A program made the translations under genes and the position numbers. The notes under the pieces were generated by a model that worked only from the letters and a program-made list of their open reading frames with translations, did no database searches and was not told the origin of the DNA. Positions 43,374 through 54,150 of a stretch of DNA of 64,000 nt are shown here, one piece after another. Source of the DNA: Fistulifera solaris. Its lineage: Eukaryota; Bacillariophyta; Bacillariophyceae; Naviculales; Stauroneidaceae. The stretch is taken from NCBI GenBank assembly GCA_030295235.1, contig AP026130.1, positions 1,388,132 to 1,452,131 on the forward strand. Direction: 5' to 3'. How positions within the stretch are numbered: position 1 is the first letter of the stretch; each line of letters starts with the position of its first letter.

Positions 43374-45827
43374 TCATTCTTTTTCGAGCTGCTTGAATCG
43401 TGTCATCCACGCAGGAGCACCGTTGAGAAATGTATTAGACGCATCGTTGAAATCGTCGCCTTCCTGTAAGGGCTTTTCTTCATCATGCATCACGCCTGGC
43501 CGTCTCTTCAGCCACAAAGGGATTTCATCATTTATTGCGTGTGAAGCGTCATCTAGAGAAGCGTTTGTATTTTTATCCCAGTTGGCCGACGGGTCGCCAT
43601 TCAGCTCGCAAAATATCCGGCTGACGGGTTCGGCGACTTCTTCTTCTTCCAATGGTGATTGAAGTGAAGTGGAACTTGTCGTCGATTGCTGCATTTCAAC
43701 GTTTAAAGCCTGATCGTCGCTTACCTGCTCCTCTGCGTGCAGTATTTCCTGCCGTTTACTCAGCCACAGGGGTTTGCTAGACACATAGTCATTCAGACAC
43801 GACAGTGGGGTTAAGAAAACTGGTGCCGGTTCATCATTTCTGATCGGGTTCTGTGAAAGGTGTTGCTCTATGGGAGCTGATTTTGGAACACCGGCCAGCG
43901 ACTCTTGAGAATGTAAAGCGCCACAGACTTTACTGGTATCGTTAGCTGCTTTCTTCGATGCTGATAGAGGTCCATCTGTTTCGACCCCTGGACCTTCCGA
44001 TCCACAATGAAGGAGCTGTTGTATTTCACATTGTTGCTCTCTTCGCCTCATAATCTCTTGTCGCTTTATCATCCATTGAGGTACAAATTTGCTGCCCGCA
44101 TTTTGATCGGCATTTGTCATCCCGTTTCTAACCGTCTGCCTTATCGTAAATTTTTGGTGGCAAACAGTGTCTACTTCTCTCCCCTGGTTTTGAGCTTGAC
44201 AAGAAATTATGGACGGTCGGAGCGGCTCGGTCAAATCAGAAGACTCTTGCGAGCACTTTTCGATGCACTGGGTGCTGCTTTGATTACTTTGCTCAAGCGG
44301 CTGTTCTCGTTCGCGGCCACACGATTCACCGGGAATCCATTTCCGAAGAGCCGAGATAGCAGAGTCTTGCGACTCTTCTGTACAATCGCCATTGCTTGCT
44401 TGACTCCGTGTACAAGTCTCATCGGTCCATTCACTCTCTTCCACAGATTCGTAGTCATCAGTCAATTCTACTTCGACCAGGTTGCTGGCTTCGGCACTCT
44501 CTGAGTCGGCTTCGTCAACGAAGTATCCTTTTTCTGGAACTAAATCATCAAACGTCGCTGTCTTAAAATTCGTAATCCCTTCTGAGTTGTACGGTGTAGC
44601 ATATTCTGTTGCGGACTTATTTTTGGCTCTTCGAACACAGTGAAACCAAGTTACTAAACAGACACACACCGAAAGACTGGCCATGAATACAGCGCAAAGG
44701 AGAACCACAGGGGTCTGTCGTCATCGACCCTACCCGCTTGAAAGTTCATTAAACTCTCTAATTCGTCTGCGTCAGTAACAACATGGCAAGAAACTGTTGT
44801 CGAGAAAACATCAAAAGGCATTTGCTCAAGCGATGTCAAGTAGTCGGCGTAGAAAGCTCCTCCATGTTTCATTCCCTCTTGTACAACATTTTTTACCTCA
44901 GCGATTGCTGGAGCCGAAGAATCGTTTGTCGCTTGAAACAAGGCTGTTATTTCAAACTGGATCATCCGAGAACTGATGGGTTTGTATCGCTGGACCTCTA
45001 ATCCCTCAAATTTAATCGTCTCGACACCTTCGAAAGTTTTTGCGTACATGTTATCCAAAAACTGTTCTGTCAAATGAACCAGATACAAAGTCTCTACTTC
45101 ACTTGGCAGCTTATTGGACCGCGTGCTGTAATCAAAAGCAAGAACTTCGATCGGTCGACCAACGATGTTTATATTGCCGTCCTCTGCAAAATCAAATCGG
45201 AAATGTCTGAGTGCCGTCAAACAGGGAATACAATGCTTTGTAAAATACGGTTAATCCGCAGTATATACCTTCGTCGTTCAGTGAAAAATCTTGCGTATCG
45301 TACACCCTTGACAACACTGATTGATTTTCAACTACTGTAGTTTCATCGTTTTCGCTTCGTTTTTTGAAAGACCTTCGTCCATTCTTCGACTTTTTGCCTT
45401 CGCTGTCGTGAAGCTCCGGATGTACTTCCGCGCCTTTCGGGTGATGACTGTGGACAACTTGTTTGATAGCCTTATTACTAGCTCCTTTCGCATCGCTAGT
45501 TTCACTGTTCGGATCGTCTTTCTCTGCAGCTTTTGGATGATGACTGTGAACGATCTGCGTCTCTTTTGGCCCTATTTCTCCGACTGCAATAGATACATCA
45601 GCGTGCTCCAAATTACCATTCTTCTTGGACGACTTTTTAGACCCTTTGGCATACGAGTTAGTGTTCTTTCTCCCCGCGTCGTCTATTGCCGACGACGATT
45701 CATGTTTCTTTTCCAGGATTCTTCGAGGTGAACGAAGCGCGTAATCCCCGCGAAGAAGTGTGCTTGTTGCCGAGCCGAGAAGTGCAGCGAAAAGGATAGC
45801 AGGACATTTGATAAACTTCGATTTCAT
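43374..45827 (-). CDS. Type I membrane protein with repeated W-[LM]-x-[KR]-R cytoplasmic motifs
   Basis: About 817 residues after bridging two frame breaks. A signal peptide (MKSKFIKCPAILFAALLGS, start ATG 45825-45827) precedes a basic, disordered segment with two HSHHPK repeats and a folded ectodomain (~200-370; SEVETLYLVHLTEQFL). One transmembrane helix follows (VVLLCAVFMASLSVCVC, ~375-396), then HCVRRAKN as positive-inside anchor. The ~420-residue acidic tail carries four spaced motifs: PQWMIKRQEIM, PLWLSKRQEIL, PLWLKRRPGVM and PAWMTRFKQLE. Breaks: a three-C run near 45212 (one extra C) and the C4 run near 44712 (one missing), the latter joining DDDRP to PVVLLCAVF. I do not recognise the family. 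The tail motifs could bind a cytoplasmic partner. The gene ends 65 bp from the nucleoporin-like gene's stop, convergently. Confidence 0.7.
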
Positions 45828-46272
45828 GGTGTGTATTGTAATTGATACGACTCTCGATTTTCTGTTTTTCTGTGAAAAGGATGCGCTCACATTTTGAATT
45901 GGTCGCCCAAAATTTTTTGGAAAATAGGCGTTGGAGGTTGAGTCCCTAATTTTCAAATTTTGACTACTGGTACTGGTTAATCACAAATGTCTTACAAAAT
46001 GTAGGATTGGCTTCCGTTGAATAGATCTGACTATACAGTAAGAATGTCCTACTCACCAGTCGCACCCGCACTGGATGATGAGCTTCTTGCTGCGATGTTC
46101 GCCTCCTCCTATTTTTTTTACCGGAAAACACGGACACCGCACATCGTTATGATGAAGTCGGACACGAACGACTTTTGATTAAACTTAACCAAACGACTGT
46201 ACATGATCATGCACTAAGAGTTCAAAAGCTCTGTCACGAGCAAAAGGAGATTATGTGCTACTTTTTTATTTA
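45828..46272. other. Intergenic region, 445 bp
   Basis: Between the start of the membrane-protein gene and the stop of the next minus-strand gene. It is presumably the former's promoter. No repeat or RNA gene was noticed. Confidence 0.4.
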
Positions 46273-47502
46273 TTAGTTTACGTGCTGAGCGATGGAGACC
46301 GATCTTCGACAAGAGATTGATCTCGCCAGTTTCGGTGAGCCTCCATCACGACGTCCAGCCTCGACAGTAATGAAACGAGCTGATTGATTGTGCAAATTGT
46401 GAGCAAGACTTTCAGGATCACTGCCTTTCACATGGGCTGAACGAGTCCTTCTTAGAGAACCGGGTTGTGATGCCGATTTGAAAAGACCACTTTGTTTGTG
46501 CGGATCAATTGTATTTTGGTCCGTTTCTTTCAAACCACGACGTATAGAGTTTTTCCGCGACAACAGACTGGGCTGTGGGAGGGATCTACATGAATTATCA
46601 TCTTTTTGATGCCGTTGGAGGTCTCGACGAGTTTTATCGCTTCTTCTTTCAACATGGCTACTGGAAGAGGTGTAAGACCGTGAACGTTGCGGAGGTAGCA
46701 ATTGTTGAGCATCCTCTTTTGGAGCTGGATCCGTTGAACGACGATCATCACCTGGATCTTGACGGATGCGGCGTATCGATGTTTTCCGGGTCAAAGATCT
46801 CTGTCGAGGTAGAAATTTGGAGAGGTTTTCCTCGTCGTCTTGATCGCTTTCTGAACCCAAAGAACTCATTGACACCAACTGGGAGAAGCTCTCCGAGAAG
46901 CTCTCTATCAAATAGGCAGCAGCATCGTCTGCATCAGTTTGAGCAAGCTGACGGGCTTCCGAGACAGCACGCGCAGAGGCTAGAGCATACATCGTTTCAT
47001 CTCTGTGAATCAAGATGGATTGCTTCGCCAGCTCTGATACACCTTCGTTAGATAGCATGCGCTCTAAGCCTCTGTAGCTGAAATGGGACGTTTCATCCAT
47101 TCGACCATCGAGTTTCGTCATCTTCGCCATTTCAAACATTTCGTTCTTCATCTCTTTGTACTCGGACTTTGAGAACCAAAGCGCACGCTTTTCTGCGTTG
47201 CTCGAGGCCATCTTAGGTACACTGTAGGTTCTATGGCTTTCTTCACTAAAGGACACTTTGCGGGGAACGCCAATTCTATCAGTGGATCTAGAAGAAACAG
47301 AACGAGAGGGCAGAGCTGGCCTTAAAGATAGGGAGCGAGAAGGTAGCGACTTTGGACATGATGCAAGAGAGCGACCGGCAGCCGTAGATTGACTGCGGGT
47401 ACTTTGCGTTTCATTTTCTCTGGACTTTTTTCGTTGTTTTTTAGTCGCGGCTAGAAGCTGCTCAAGTGGTAGCTTGCGGCGCGACTCCATTCTCTCTTTC
47501 AT
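46273..47502 (-). CDS. Basic Ser/Arg-rich protein with diatom-type ALWFSKSEY motif
   Basis: 410 residues from the ATG at 47500-47502 (MKERMESRRK); the frame is open a further 29 codons but lacks a better start. The N-terminal ~100 residues are basic and Ser/Arg-rich. At ~110-150 stands VRKVSFSEESHRTYSVP-type sequence leading to ALWFSKSEYKEMKNE. As I recall, this arrangement (VxF.., a spacer, then W[FY]S..[ED]..) is shared by many diatom proteins of unknown role. A helical part follows (RGLERMLSNEGV, ARAVSEARQLAQ), then Ser/Arg-rich repeats (SLLSRKNSIRR, SLTRKTSIRR), which look like basophilic kinase sites. No catalytic domain is seen. The lineage link is from memory. Confidence 0.7.
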   Translation of the reverse strand: MKERMESRRKLPLEQLLAATKKQRKKSRENETQSTRSQSTAAGRSLASCPKSLPSRSLSLRPALPSRSVSSRSTDRIGVPRKVSFSEESHRTYSVPKMASSNAEKRALWFSKSEYKEMKNEMFEMAKMTKLDGRMDETSHFSYRGLERMLSNEGVSELAKQSILIHRDETMYALASARAVSEARQLAQTDADDAAAYLIESFSESFSQLVSMSSLGSESDQDDEENLSKFLPRQRSLTRKTSIRRIRQDPGDDRRSTDPAPKEDAQQLLPPQRSRSYTSSSSHVERRSDKTRRDLQRHQKDDNSCRSLPQPSLLSRKNSIRRGLKETDQNTIDPHKQSGLFKSASQPGSLRRTRSAHVKGSDPESLAHNLHNQSARFITVEAGRRDGGSPKLARSISCRRSVSIAQHVN

Positions 47503-48049
47503 CTTGCTAGGAAATCTAATGTATGTAAACACTTTGAAAATGAAGCAAAAATTTGTTTGGTTTCGGCGTGTTGCAGTGGTTATGAACAATAGGAGTAAGG
47601 TAGTGAGTTATGCTGCAAGAGAGACGAGAACTGACCGTTCTTGCGAGTTGCGAAGTGGCAACACAGGCTTTGAAGTTTGAAGCAATAAAATGACTGGGTG
47701 AGAGGTGTGATAGGTGAGAGGTGAGAGGTGTTTCAGCGAGTAATCAGTAATCAATTTTCCAATGACCGTTGTTCCTTCCCGGATCACAATTCACAATGTC
47801 AACAAACTAAGAACTAAGCATATAGCATATCAACTATCAACAAAGAACCGGATTGGCCAGTTCCGGCATCCGGTGTCTATCCGGTCATCCGATCTCTATT
47901 TTTGTACAGATTTCGGAGTAACTTCTTCTCCTTGATCCGTGTCCCGTGTCCTTCGAATCACACTTTACTCTCTAGAGAGTGAAGAGTCCAGTGCGCGTTG
48001 CGCGTATAGCCCAGGAGTGCGGACACAATAAATGAATATACGACATTTT
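47503..48049. other. Intergenic region upstream of the duplicated block
   Basis: Promoter side of the previous gene. A short low-complexity tract (GGTGAGAGG repeated near 47700-47730) is present. No gene is supported. Confidence 0.4.
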
Positions 48050-49795
48050 GTATTTCGTTCAATCATTGATCATCATTGGTCATAAAATGAGTCATTTATG
48101 GTCATGTTCCACACTTTTTCATGCTTATAAAGCCGGAAACACCTATCCTCTTTATCTTTAGGTCTATTCCGTAATATCTAATTCGCAATCCGCAAATCTT
48201 TGCTCTTCGCTCAAAGAAAAACAATCGAATCTCTCTCTCTCTGGCTAGTGGCTAGCCTGTCTCTAATAAGTGGAAAAAGAGTGAATTTTAGGAATAGTCA
48301 TTGTTCATCGTCGTCTTCTGTTGACTTCGACCGCTCACTAGAGAGAAATTGGTCCACTGTATCCAAGACTGGATTGTAGCCACGGGCCACGGGAGAGGAA
48401 AATTGTTGATAGCAAGCGTTTGGTGGTTCTCGAACACGAGCTTATCAATCTGGTTCCAACACACGTTTCTTCTTAAGTTTTTGAGTTGTGTTTTCGCTTG
48501 CAACCATTACTATTGACGTCGAAAACTCGTTCGGACTATTCCTTAACATATTACTATAGCTACAAATGGTTCTCCAAGACTGGGTTTCAGTCACGCGCTA
48601 ATATCGGCGCCACTGCCACTGGCCCTGGCCGCGCTGTGTGACAAAAAAGTGACAATGATGCGGTGAAACAGGAGATGAGAGATGAGAGATGATGCGTGAT
48701 GATTTTTATTCATCAGTTCCTGGCATCAGGCTTTTACAATACAAGGAGTTAACTTGCTACAAGCTTCTTGAGTCCTCCCTTTCCTTCGTGCCTTCTGCGA
48801 GAGCAGCCGCTACAATTATTCTTCAACAGTAAGCGTTCGCGAAGTTCGTAAAGCGATATCAAATGATATCAAATGCCTTCTTACAACATACATAAGCCCG
48901 TCCGATCTCATGAGCCAAACCTGGTTCGTATCTAGCCAATACTCTAGCCTGAATCTTGTTGAAGGGCGAACGTCTAAATCGAAAACTACATTCGCCACAA
49001 CTCCGACAGCAATCCGCATCGAAATCCGGTCGACAAAGATAGTCCAGGACACGTACGACATTGCCCCGTAAGCTGCGCCAACACGAGGCCTAAAAGATCG
49101 CAGAGCGACAACAAACCAATGCATTGCGCTCCGTCCCGTCAATTCATCCGTTCCATCTGAATAATCGGAAGATCTTGTCAAATGATAATATTGGCAGCTA
49201 CAGCAATCATCCCTGTTTATGGCTAGCTAATTTCCGTGGCGACGGAAACTTAAAGTCGAATTTTTAACACGTTCCGATGGACTACCGACTACCGGTCTTG
49301 TCAAATTCTTCTGTCGACAACTCCGTTTCATTTTCCTGGATTGGTTGATGTCGGCAGTTGCCTCCGACAAACTTGACTTTCACAATTTTCAAGACTCATC
49401 AAAGGATTAGAGCAGACTCCAAACGCCAAACGAAACAATTGAAAGCAAAACTATGATTCGTTTTTCTCTACTTTCCCTGACTTTCTACATGATGCTCATG
49501 CCCAACGTCGAGTCGCATGGCGGTCTCATCTCACCGCGCAGTCGTAATGAGGTGGCTCGCGAGGAAGGTTCAAATGTTGCCAGTCCTGGGGTTCCGGTAA
49601 AAGAGTACTGCTGGCATTGCTTGAACCGCAACAATGGTATTTGCGGAAAGGTTGACGGAAACGATTACGACGAATGGCTCGACTCGTCCGGAAACCCGAT
49701 GCCTTGGAAACCAGAGGCGACTTACCAACGCGGCGACATGATTACTATCGAAACTGAAATCACGGCTCACCACTGGGGACACGGATGAAGCGAGT
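48050..49795 (+). repeat. Tandem duplication, unit 1 (~1.75 kb)
   Basis: Collinear with 49850..51760. Shared landmarks in order are ATAAAATGAGTCATT, AAAGCC(G)GAAACACCTA, CAAGACTGGATTG, ACTATTGACGTCGAA, CAAGACTGGGTTTCAGTCAC, then the LPMO promoter and 5' coding part. The match ends inside the LPMO gene at the second active-site His region. Homologous noncoding parts are more diverged than the coding part. Confidence 0.85.
49453..49788 (+). pseudogene. Truncated LPMO copy
   Basis: 111 codons, nearly identical to the first 111 of the complete gene at 51424: signal peptide ending NVES, mature N-terminal His (HGGLISPRSRN), and EYCWHCLNRNNGICG. The frame ends at HHWGHG-stop, where the full copy continues HIELRACPN. 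It therefore keeps both candidate copper-ligand His regions but lacks the rest of the fold. At the break, CACTGGGGAC and GTCCCCCAGTG form an inverted repeat that is not in the full copy. It is probably non-functional, though a small secreted peptide cannot be excluded. Confidence 0.85.
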
Positions 49796-49849
49796 CCCCC
49801 AGTGATTTCCCCCTTGTAACAGGTAACAGCGATCATCAATCATCAGTCA

Positions 49850-51760
49850 TCAGTCATCAGTAATAAAATGAGTCATTGTCATTGGTCATCATTGCATTCT
49901 TTTTTTCGTATGCATTAAAGCCGAAAACACCTAAAAACTAAAAATTACTCTATCAGACATCCAGACGCCAGACGTCGGGAAGGACGTTAAAATTCTGCTT
50001 CTCAGTACAAGTTTCTACGTAGAGCCTACGGCGAGGCTGAATTTTAACGTCGTTTCCACGTATCAAAAAGTCAAGTCGGCAATCCGCACGTCTTCGCTTG
50101 TCGCTTGTCGCTCGTCGCTCAAAGAATAACAATGGTGCCAGTATAATCTCTCTATCTCTAGAGATAGGACGACTCTTCTAGAGAGAAAGAATCTTACGAG
50201 AAAAGAACACAAAAGAGTCTATTTTTGGAAAAGCCTTTGGTCATTGTCGTCTTGTGTCGAATTCGACCGGTAAGCCTTAGAGGTACAGTAGCGAAAAGTT
50301 TATGTCGATTGTCCATTATTTCCAAGACTGGATTGCAGTCACGAGAGAAGAAATTATAATAAAAAAATGATGGCAAGCGTTTAGTGAATTCGGTATACCC
50401 GCTAATTCATCTGGTTCCAGTAGACGGTTTTTGAGTTTTAAAAAGCTTTTGTAAAACCAATACTATTGACGTCGAATACTCGTTTGGGCTATTCGTTAAC
50501 ATTTTACTATAGCTACGAAGTGTATTTCGTTTTCTCCAAGACTGGGTTTCAGTCACGCGCTAATATCGCCGCTGCTGGCCGCTGCTGGCCGCTGCGTGAC
50601 AAAAAAGTGCGAGGAAAGTCTTCATGTGATGACAATCGCAATGGAAAAGGAGACGATACGAACGATTGATTGCATTGATTTTGGTTCCGCTCACCTCCAG
50701 GCTCTTGTGTCGAATAAAATGAAGAATTTTACTTGAATAAGCTTCTTAAATCCTTCCGTTCGATTTTCTGCGAGAGCAGCAGCTCCAAATTTTGTAAACA
50801 TTTCAAGCCCCAGAGAGCGTTCGCAAAGTTCGGCAAGCGAAATCAATTGCCTCCTCACATATACTTAGGCCCACCCGATTTCTTGTGACAAACCCGGTTC
50901 GTAACTAGCCAAATCGTTAGCCTGAATCTTGTTGAATGGCGAACATCATAAATGGCAAACGTATAATCGCCACAACTCCGATATAGCATCGAAAAGCGGC
51001 CATGACGATAGTCCAGGATAGTTACGGCATACAACATTGCCCCGTAGCTGTGCCAATACAAGGCTTAAAGGTCGCACAGTGACAACAGACCAATGAATTG
51101 TGCTCCGTCCCATCATTTCATCCGTTCAATCCTTTCAATCGGAAGATCTTGTCAAGGAAAATTGTGGTAACCACAGCAATCGTCCCTGTTTACGGGTAAA
51201 TAATTTCCCGTGGCGGAACTTGAAATCGAATTTTTGACACGCTACGATGGACTGCCGATCTTGTCAAATTCTTTTGTCGACAACTCCGCTTCATTTTTCC
51301 TGGATTGGTTAATCATGTCGGCTGTCTCCTCCGACAACCCGACTTGTCACAAATTTCAAGACTCATCAAACGACAGCACGAGAACAGACCCTTACGCCAA
51401 ACGAAACACTCGAATGCAAAAATATGATTCGTTTTTCTCTTCTTTCCCTGACTTTCTTCATGGCGCTCATGTCCAACGTCGAGTCGCATGGCGGACTCAT
51501 CTCACCTCGCAGTCGTAATGAGGTGGCTCGCGAGGAAGGAACAAATGTTGCCAGTCCTGGGCTTCCTGTAAAAGAATACTGCTGGCATTGCTTGAACCGC
51601 AACAATGGTATTTGCGGAAAGGTTGACGGAAACGATTACGACGAATGGCTCGACTCGTCCGGAAACCCGATGCCTTGGAAGCCGGAGGCAATTTACCAAC
51701 GCGGCGAGATGATTAACATTGAAACTGAAATCACGGCTCACCACTGGGGGCACATTGAGC
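49850..51760 (+). repeat. Tandem duplication, unit 2 (~1.9 kb)
   Basis: Second copy of the 48050..49795 block, with the complete LPMO gene running out of its 3' end. It also holds extra sequence not in unit 1, notably the 69-bp hairpin segment at 49983..50051. Confidence 0.85.
49983..50051. repeat. 13-bp perfect inverted repeat around a 43-bp loop
   Basis: GACGTTAAAATTC at 49983 is the reverse complement of GAATTTTAACGTC ending 50051. The segment lies in unit 2 only. It could be a tiny foldback insertion. Confidence 0.8.
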
Positions 51761-52757
51761 TCCGCGCCTGTCCCAATGGTCGCCAGTCCACGCAGAGCTG
51801 TCTGGATTCTCATCCGTTGGAGTTCGTGCAGGACGTGAATTATGCAATGCCTCAGGATCCGAAATTTCCAGATCGAGGATATCTTGCGGATCGATACCGT
51901 TCGTATAACATGAAGTTTCGCTTGCCCAGCAACTTGGTGGGAGATCAAGTTCTTCTTCAGGTACGTCGTCGTAGTTATTGCTCATGATACTACCAACCGG
52001 AACTAGCTCACGAGCTTCGTTTAACACGTCGACTGAACAGTGGCGCTACATCACGTCAAACTCGTAAGTATTCGTGTACTAGATGAACATCCATCTTTTG
52101 TCTAATCTGATTCTCAAATTCCTTCCCTTTGCTTTCATTTATTTTTCAGTTGTCTTCCTCCAGGATATGTCGACTACTATACAAACATTCCGAACGATGT
52201 TGGCCGCAGCAACCTGCGTTTGAGAGAGTGCTCGCTCCCTTATTCAAATGATGGCCTTGGCTATCCTGAACAGTTCTGGAACTGTGCTGAAAGTAGGTAG
52301 ACACAATTCACACAACGAGGATAATGTCACACAAAACTTCCTAACAACGCTAAAAAATCCCTCCTTTTTTGCAGTTTCAGTGATTGATGGATCCGGAGGC
52401 TCGACGCTTCCTCGTACGCCAGTCAAAGCTCCTACAAAAGTCACCACACCGGTAGTAGCTCCAACGCAGTCACCTTCAGCGAGCCCAGAGAAAAGAGCCG
52501 TCGAGTTTCCTGACAGTGTGAGCGACAAAGGTTGCTGTTCGTTCGATTTCAAGAATTGTATCACGAACTCGTATTGGTGTGGAACGACGAAATCGGATTG
52601 CCTGAGTTGTGAATCCAAAATGAACTGGCTTCCGAGCGGCGCCCTTGACGATCAGAGTTGCGCTGCCCGCTACCAGACTTGCACCGATCAAGCATGTTGC
52701 CCTGGATTGATTTGCGAATATAAAAACGCCTTCTATTCGCAGTGCAATGCTCCTTAA
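51424..52757 (+). CDS. Secreted lytic polysaccharide monooxygenase (AA15/AA10-like) with Cys-rich C-terminal module
   Basis: 361 residues in four exons: 51424..51960, 52041..52063 (only 23 nt), 52150..52292 and 52375..52757. All junctions are GT-AG and keep frame (DQVLLQ-WRYITSNS-CLPPGY; NCAE-ISVIDG). A signal peptide of about 21 residues ends in VES, leaving His as mature residue 1, as copper LPMOs require. The second His lies in ITAHHWGHIELRAC. WRYITSNS and YPEQFWNCAEI match the C-terminal part of the fold. A Pro/Thr/Ser linker then leads to a Cys-rich end (CCPGLICEY, FYSQC), similar to CBM1-type cellulose-binding knots. LPMOs oxidatively cut chitin or cellulose outside the cell. The substrate is not deducible, and the AA15 versus AA10 assignment is uncertain. 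Confidence 0.85.
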
Positions 52758-53084
52758 GATTGTGATTCCCTGTGATTGATTTGGCACGAACCGCTCCCAA
52801 AGCATATTTCTTGGTAGCCAAATAAGTGTTCTATAAAAGCAGTCACTATTTAGTGAACACGTAAAAGGTAGGGTTTCTTTTCGCCAAGCGCAAAGCCAAC
52901 TACTATTGCGAGAAAAATTGCATTCAAAGTTGATGATATATTATTATTAATTAAAAACTATGAATGAGATCATCGTTGAAGGACGATGCAAAGTTCATGC
53001 AATGCGAGCCGTTTACGAGAGCCGATAAAAGTATGCCGTCTTCTATCGAGTTGCTGTAACCCATATGGATACAAGTGATATGAA
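52758..53084. other. Convergent intergenic region
   Basis: Between the LPMO stop and the stop of a small minus-strand gene. A/T-rich, with AGCAGTCACTAT near 52838, which also occurs near 57079. No gene is seen. Confidence 0.4.
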
Positions 53085-53471
53085 TTAAACTTTCTGAGGA
53101 CGACGACGTCCACGCGTTTTCGATTTTGGCGGAGCACCAGACATGACCGCAATTTCTCTCGAGTCGGTAGTCATACAAGTGAGTTCATCTGGTTCGAAGC
53201 CGAATGAGACGGCGCTATCGTTCATAAACGAGTCATTCATCTTTCCCAAAGCTGCTCCGAGCGAAGGCTTTGTCGAGTGGCTGGTCGTTTTGCGGCCGCC
53301 TCGTTTGCTAGAGGGCTTAACAGGATTGGAGACGCCCTTGTCGAGTTGCGGCCCTAAAGAATCATTTGTCACTATCGACTCATCGCTTGCATGAATACGA
53401 GGGCCTTTTCTGTGGTTCTCTACGAAGTAATCAAGCGACATGGAGGAGTTGTTGTTTACCGCAAAGTTCAT
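53085..53471 (-). CDS. Small basic hypothetical protein
   Basis: 128 residues from ATG 53469-53471 (MNFAVNNNSS). The frame is open upstream but without ATG, so a short upstream exon is possible. A polar, Lys/Arg/Ser-rich middle is followed by a hydrophilic acidic segment (SFGFEPDELTCMTTDSRE) and a C-terminal SKTRGRRRPQKV that looks like a nuclear-localisation or nucleic-acid-binding tail. I recognise no domain. It is intact. Confidence 0.5.
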   Translation of the reverse strand: MNFAVNNNSSMSLDYFVENHRKGPRIHASDESIVTNDSLGPQLDKGVSNPVKPSSKRGGRKTTSHSTKPSLGAALGKMNDSFMNDSAVSFGFEPDELTCMTTDSREIAVMSGAPPKSKTRGRRRPQKV

Positions 53472-54150
53472 TGTGAATGTAGTAACGACTGGAACTAAAT
53501 AGTCGTTTCTTGTTGCTTTTGGTTGTTGTTGTTTTTGTTTTTCATTGCTTCGTGAGTTGGGTTTCTCGTCCGTTCTCGACACTCAAAATCGGTATCGTGA
53601 AGGGCGAAAAGCGCTAAGTAGAAAATATTAGTTGTGAAAGTCATTTCAGCTTTACTGGCTTACGGCGTCTTAATCACTGGGTCATTTGTCATTTGATAAT
53701 CTAAAAGTACTACAGTAGTACATACACTAACTAAACAGGAAACCAAGACTGTTACTATATTGCCTCAGTCCCATTACGATCAGGAGTTTGTCTAATAGAA
53801 CTCAATCAACCATACAAAAACTGTCCATCTATTTCTTTCTACTTATTGCTACTTAAGCCCGTGACCTCTATCTCGAAAAACCGTTATCCCTTAACCCTTA
53901 CTGTGCATCTTCAATTTTCGTCTCCGTTTTCTTTTGGCCTCACGTCTTAAACCGTGCGTACGTCGAAGCTCGTAGGCCCCAAAAGAGGCCTTTTCTGAAT
54001 AGCCACTGCAATCCGCAACCGACCGCCGCGTCTTTTTTTCGATGTTGCGTCGCTGTTGCGTCGACGACGATCGACGACCATCGACAATGCTCCTTCCTTT
54101 CGATTATTATTTCATTCTTTCTCAATCGAAAACTTCATCAATAAGCAAAG
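53472..54150. promoter_or_regulatory. Divergent intergenic region
   Basis: 679 bp between divergent starts. It is pyrimidine-rich, and ACGTCGAAG and GACGACGATCGACGACCATC lie near the DHHC gene leader. No gene is supported. Confidence 0.4.

Noticed and set aside
48816-49181. A 121-residue minus-strand gene in duplication unit 1
   Set aside because: The corresponding segment of unit 2 is broken by stops and frameshifts and there are no domain features. It is probably promoter DNA of the LPMO copies.
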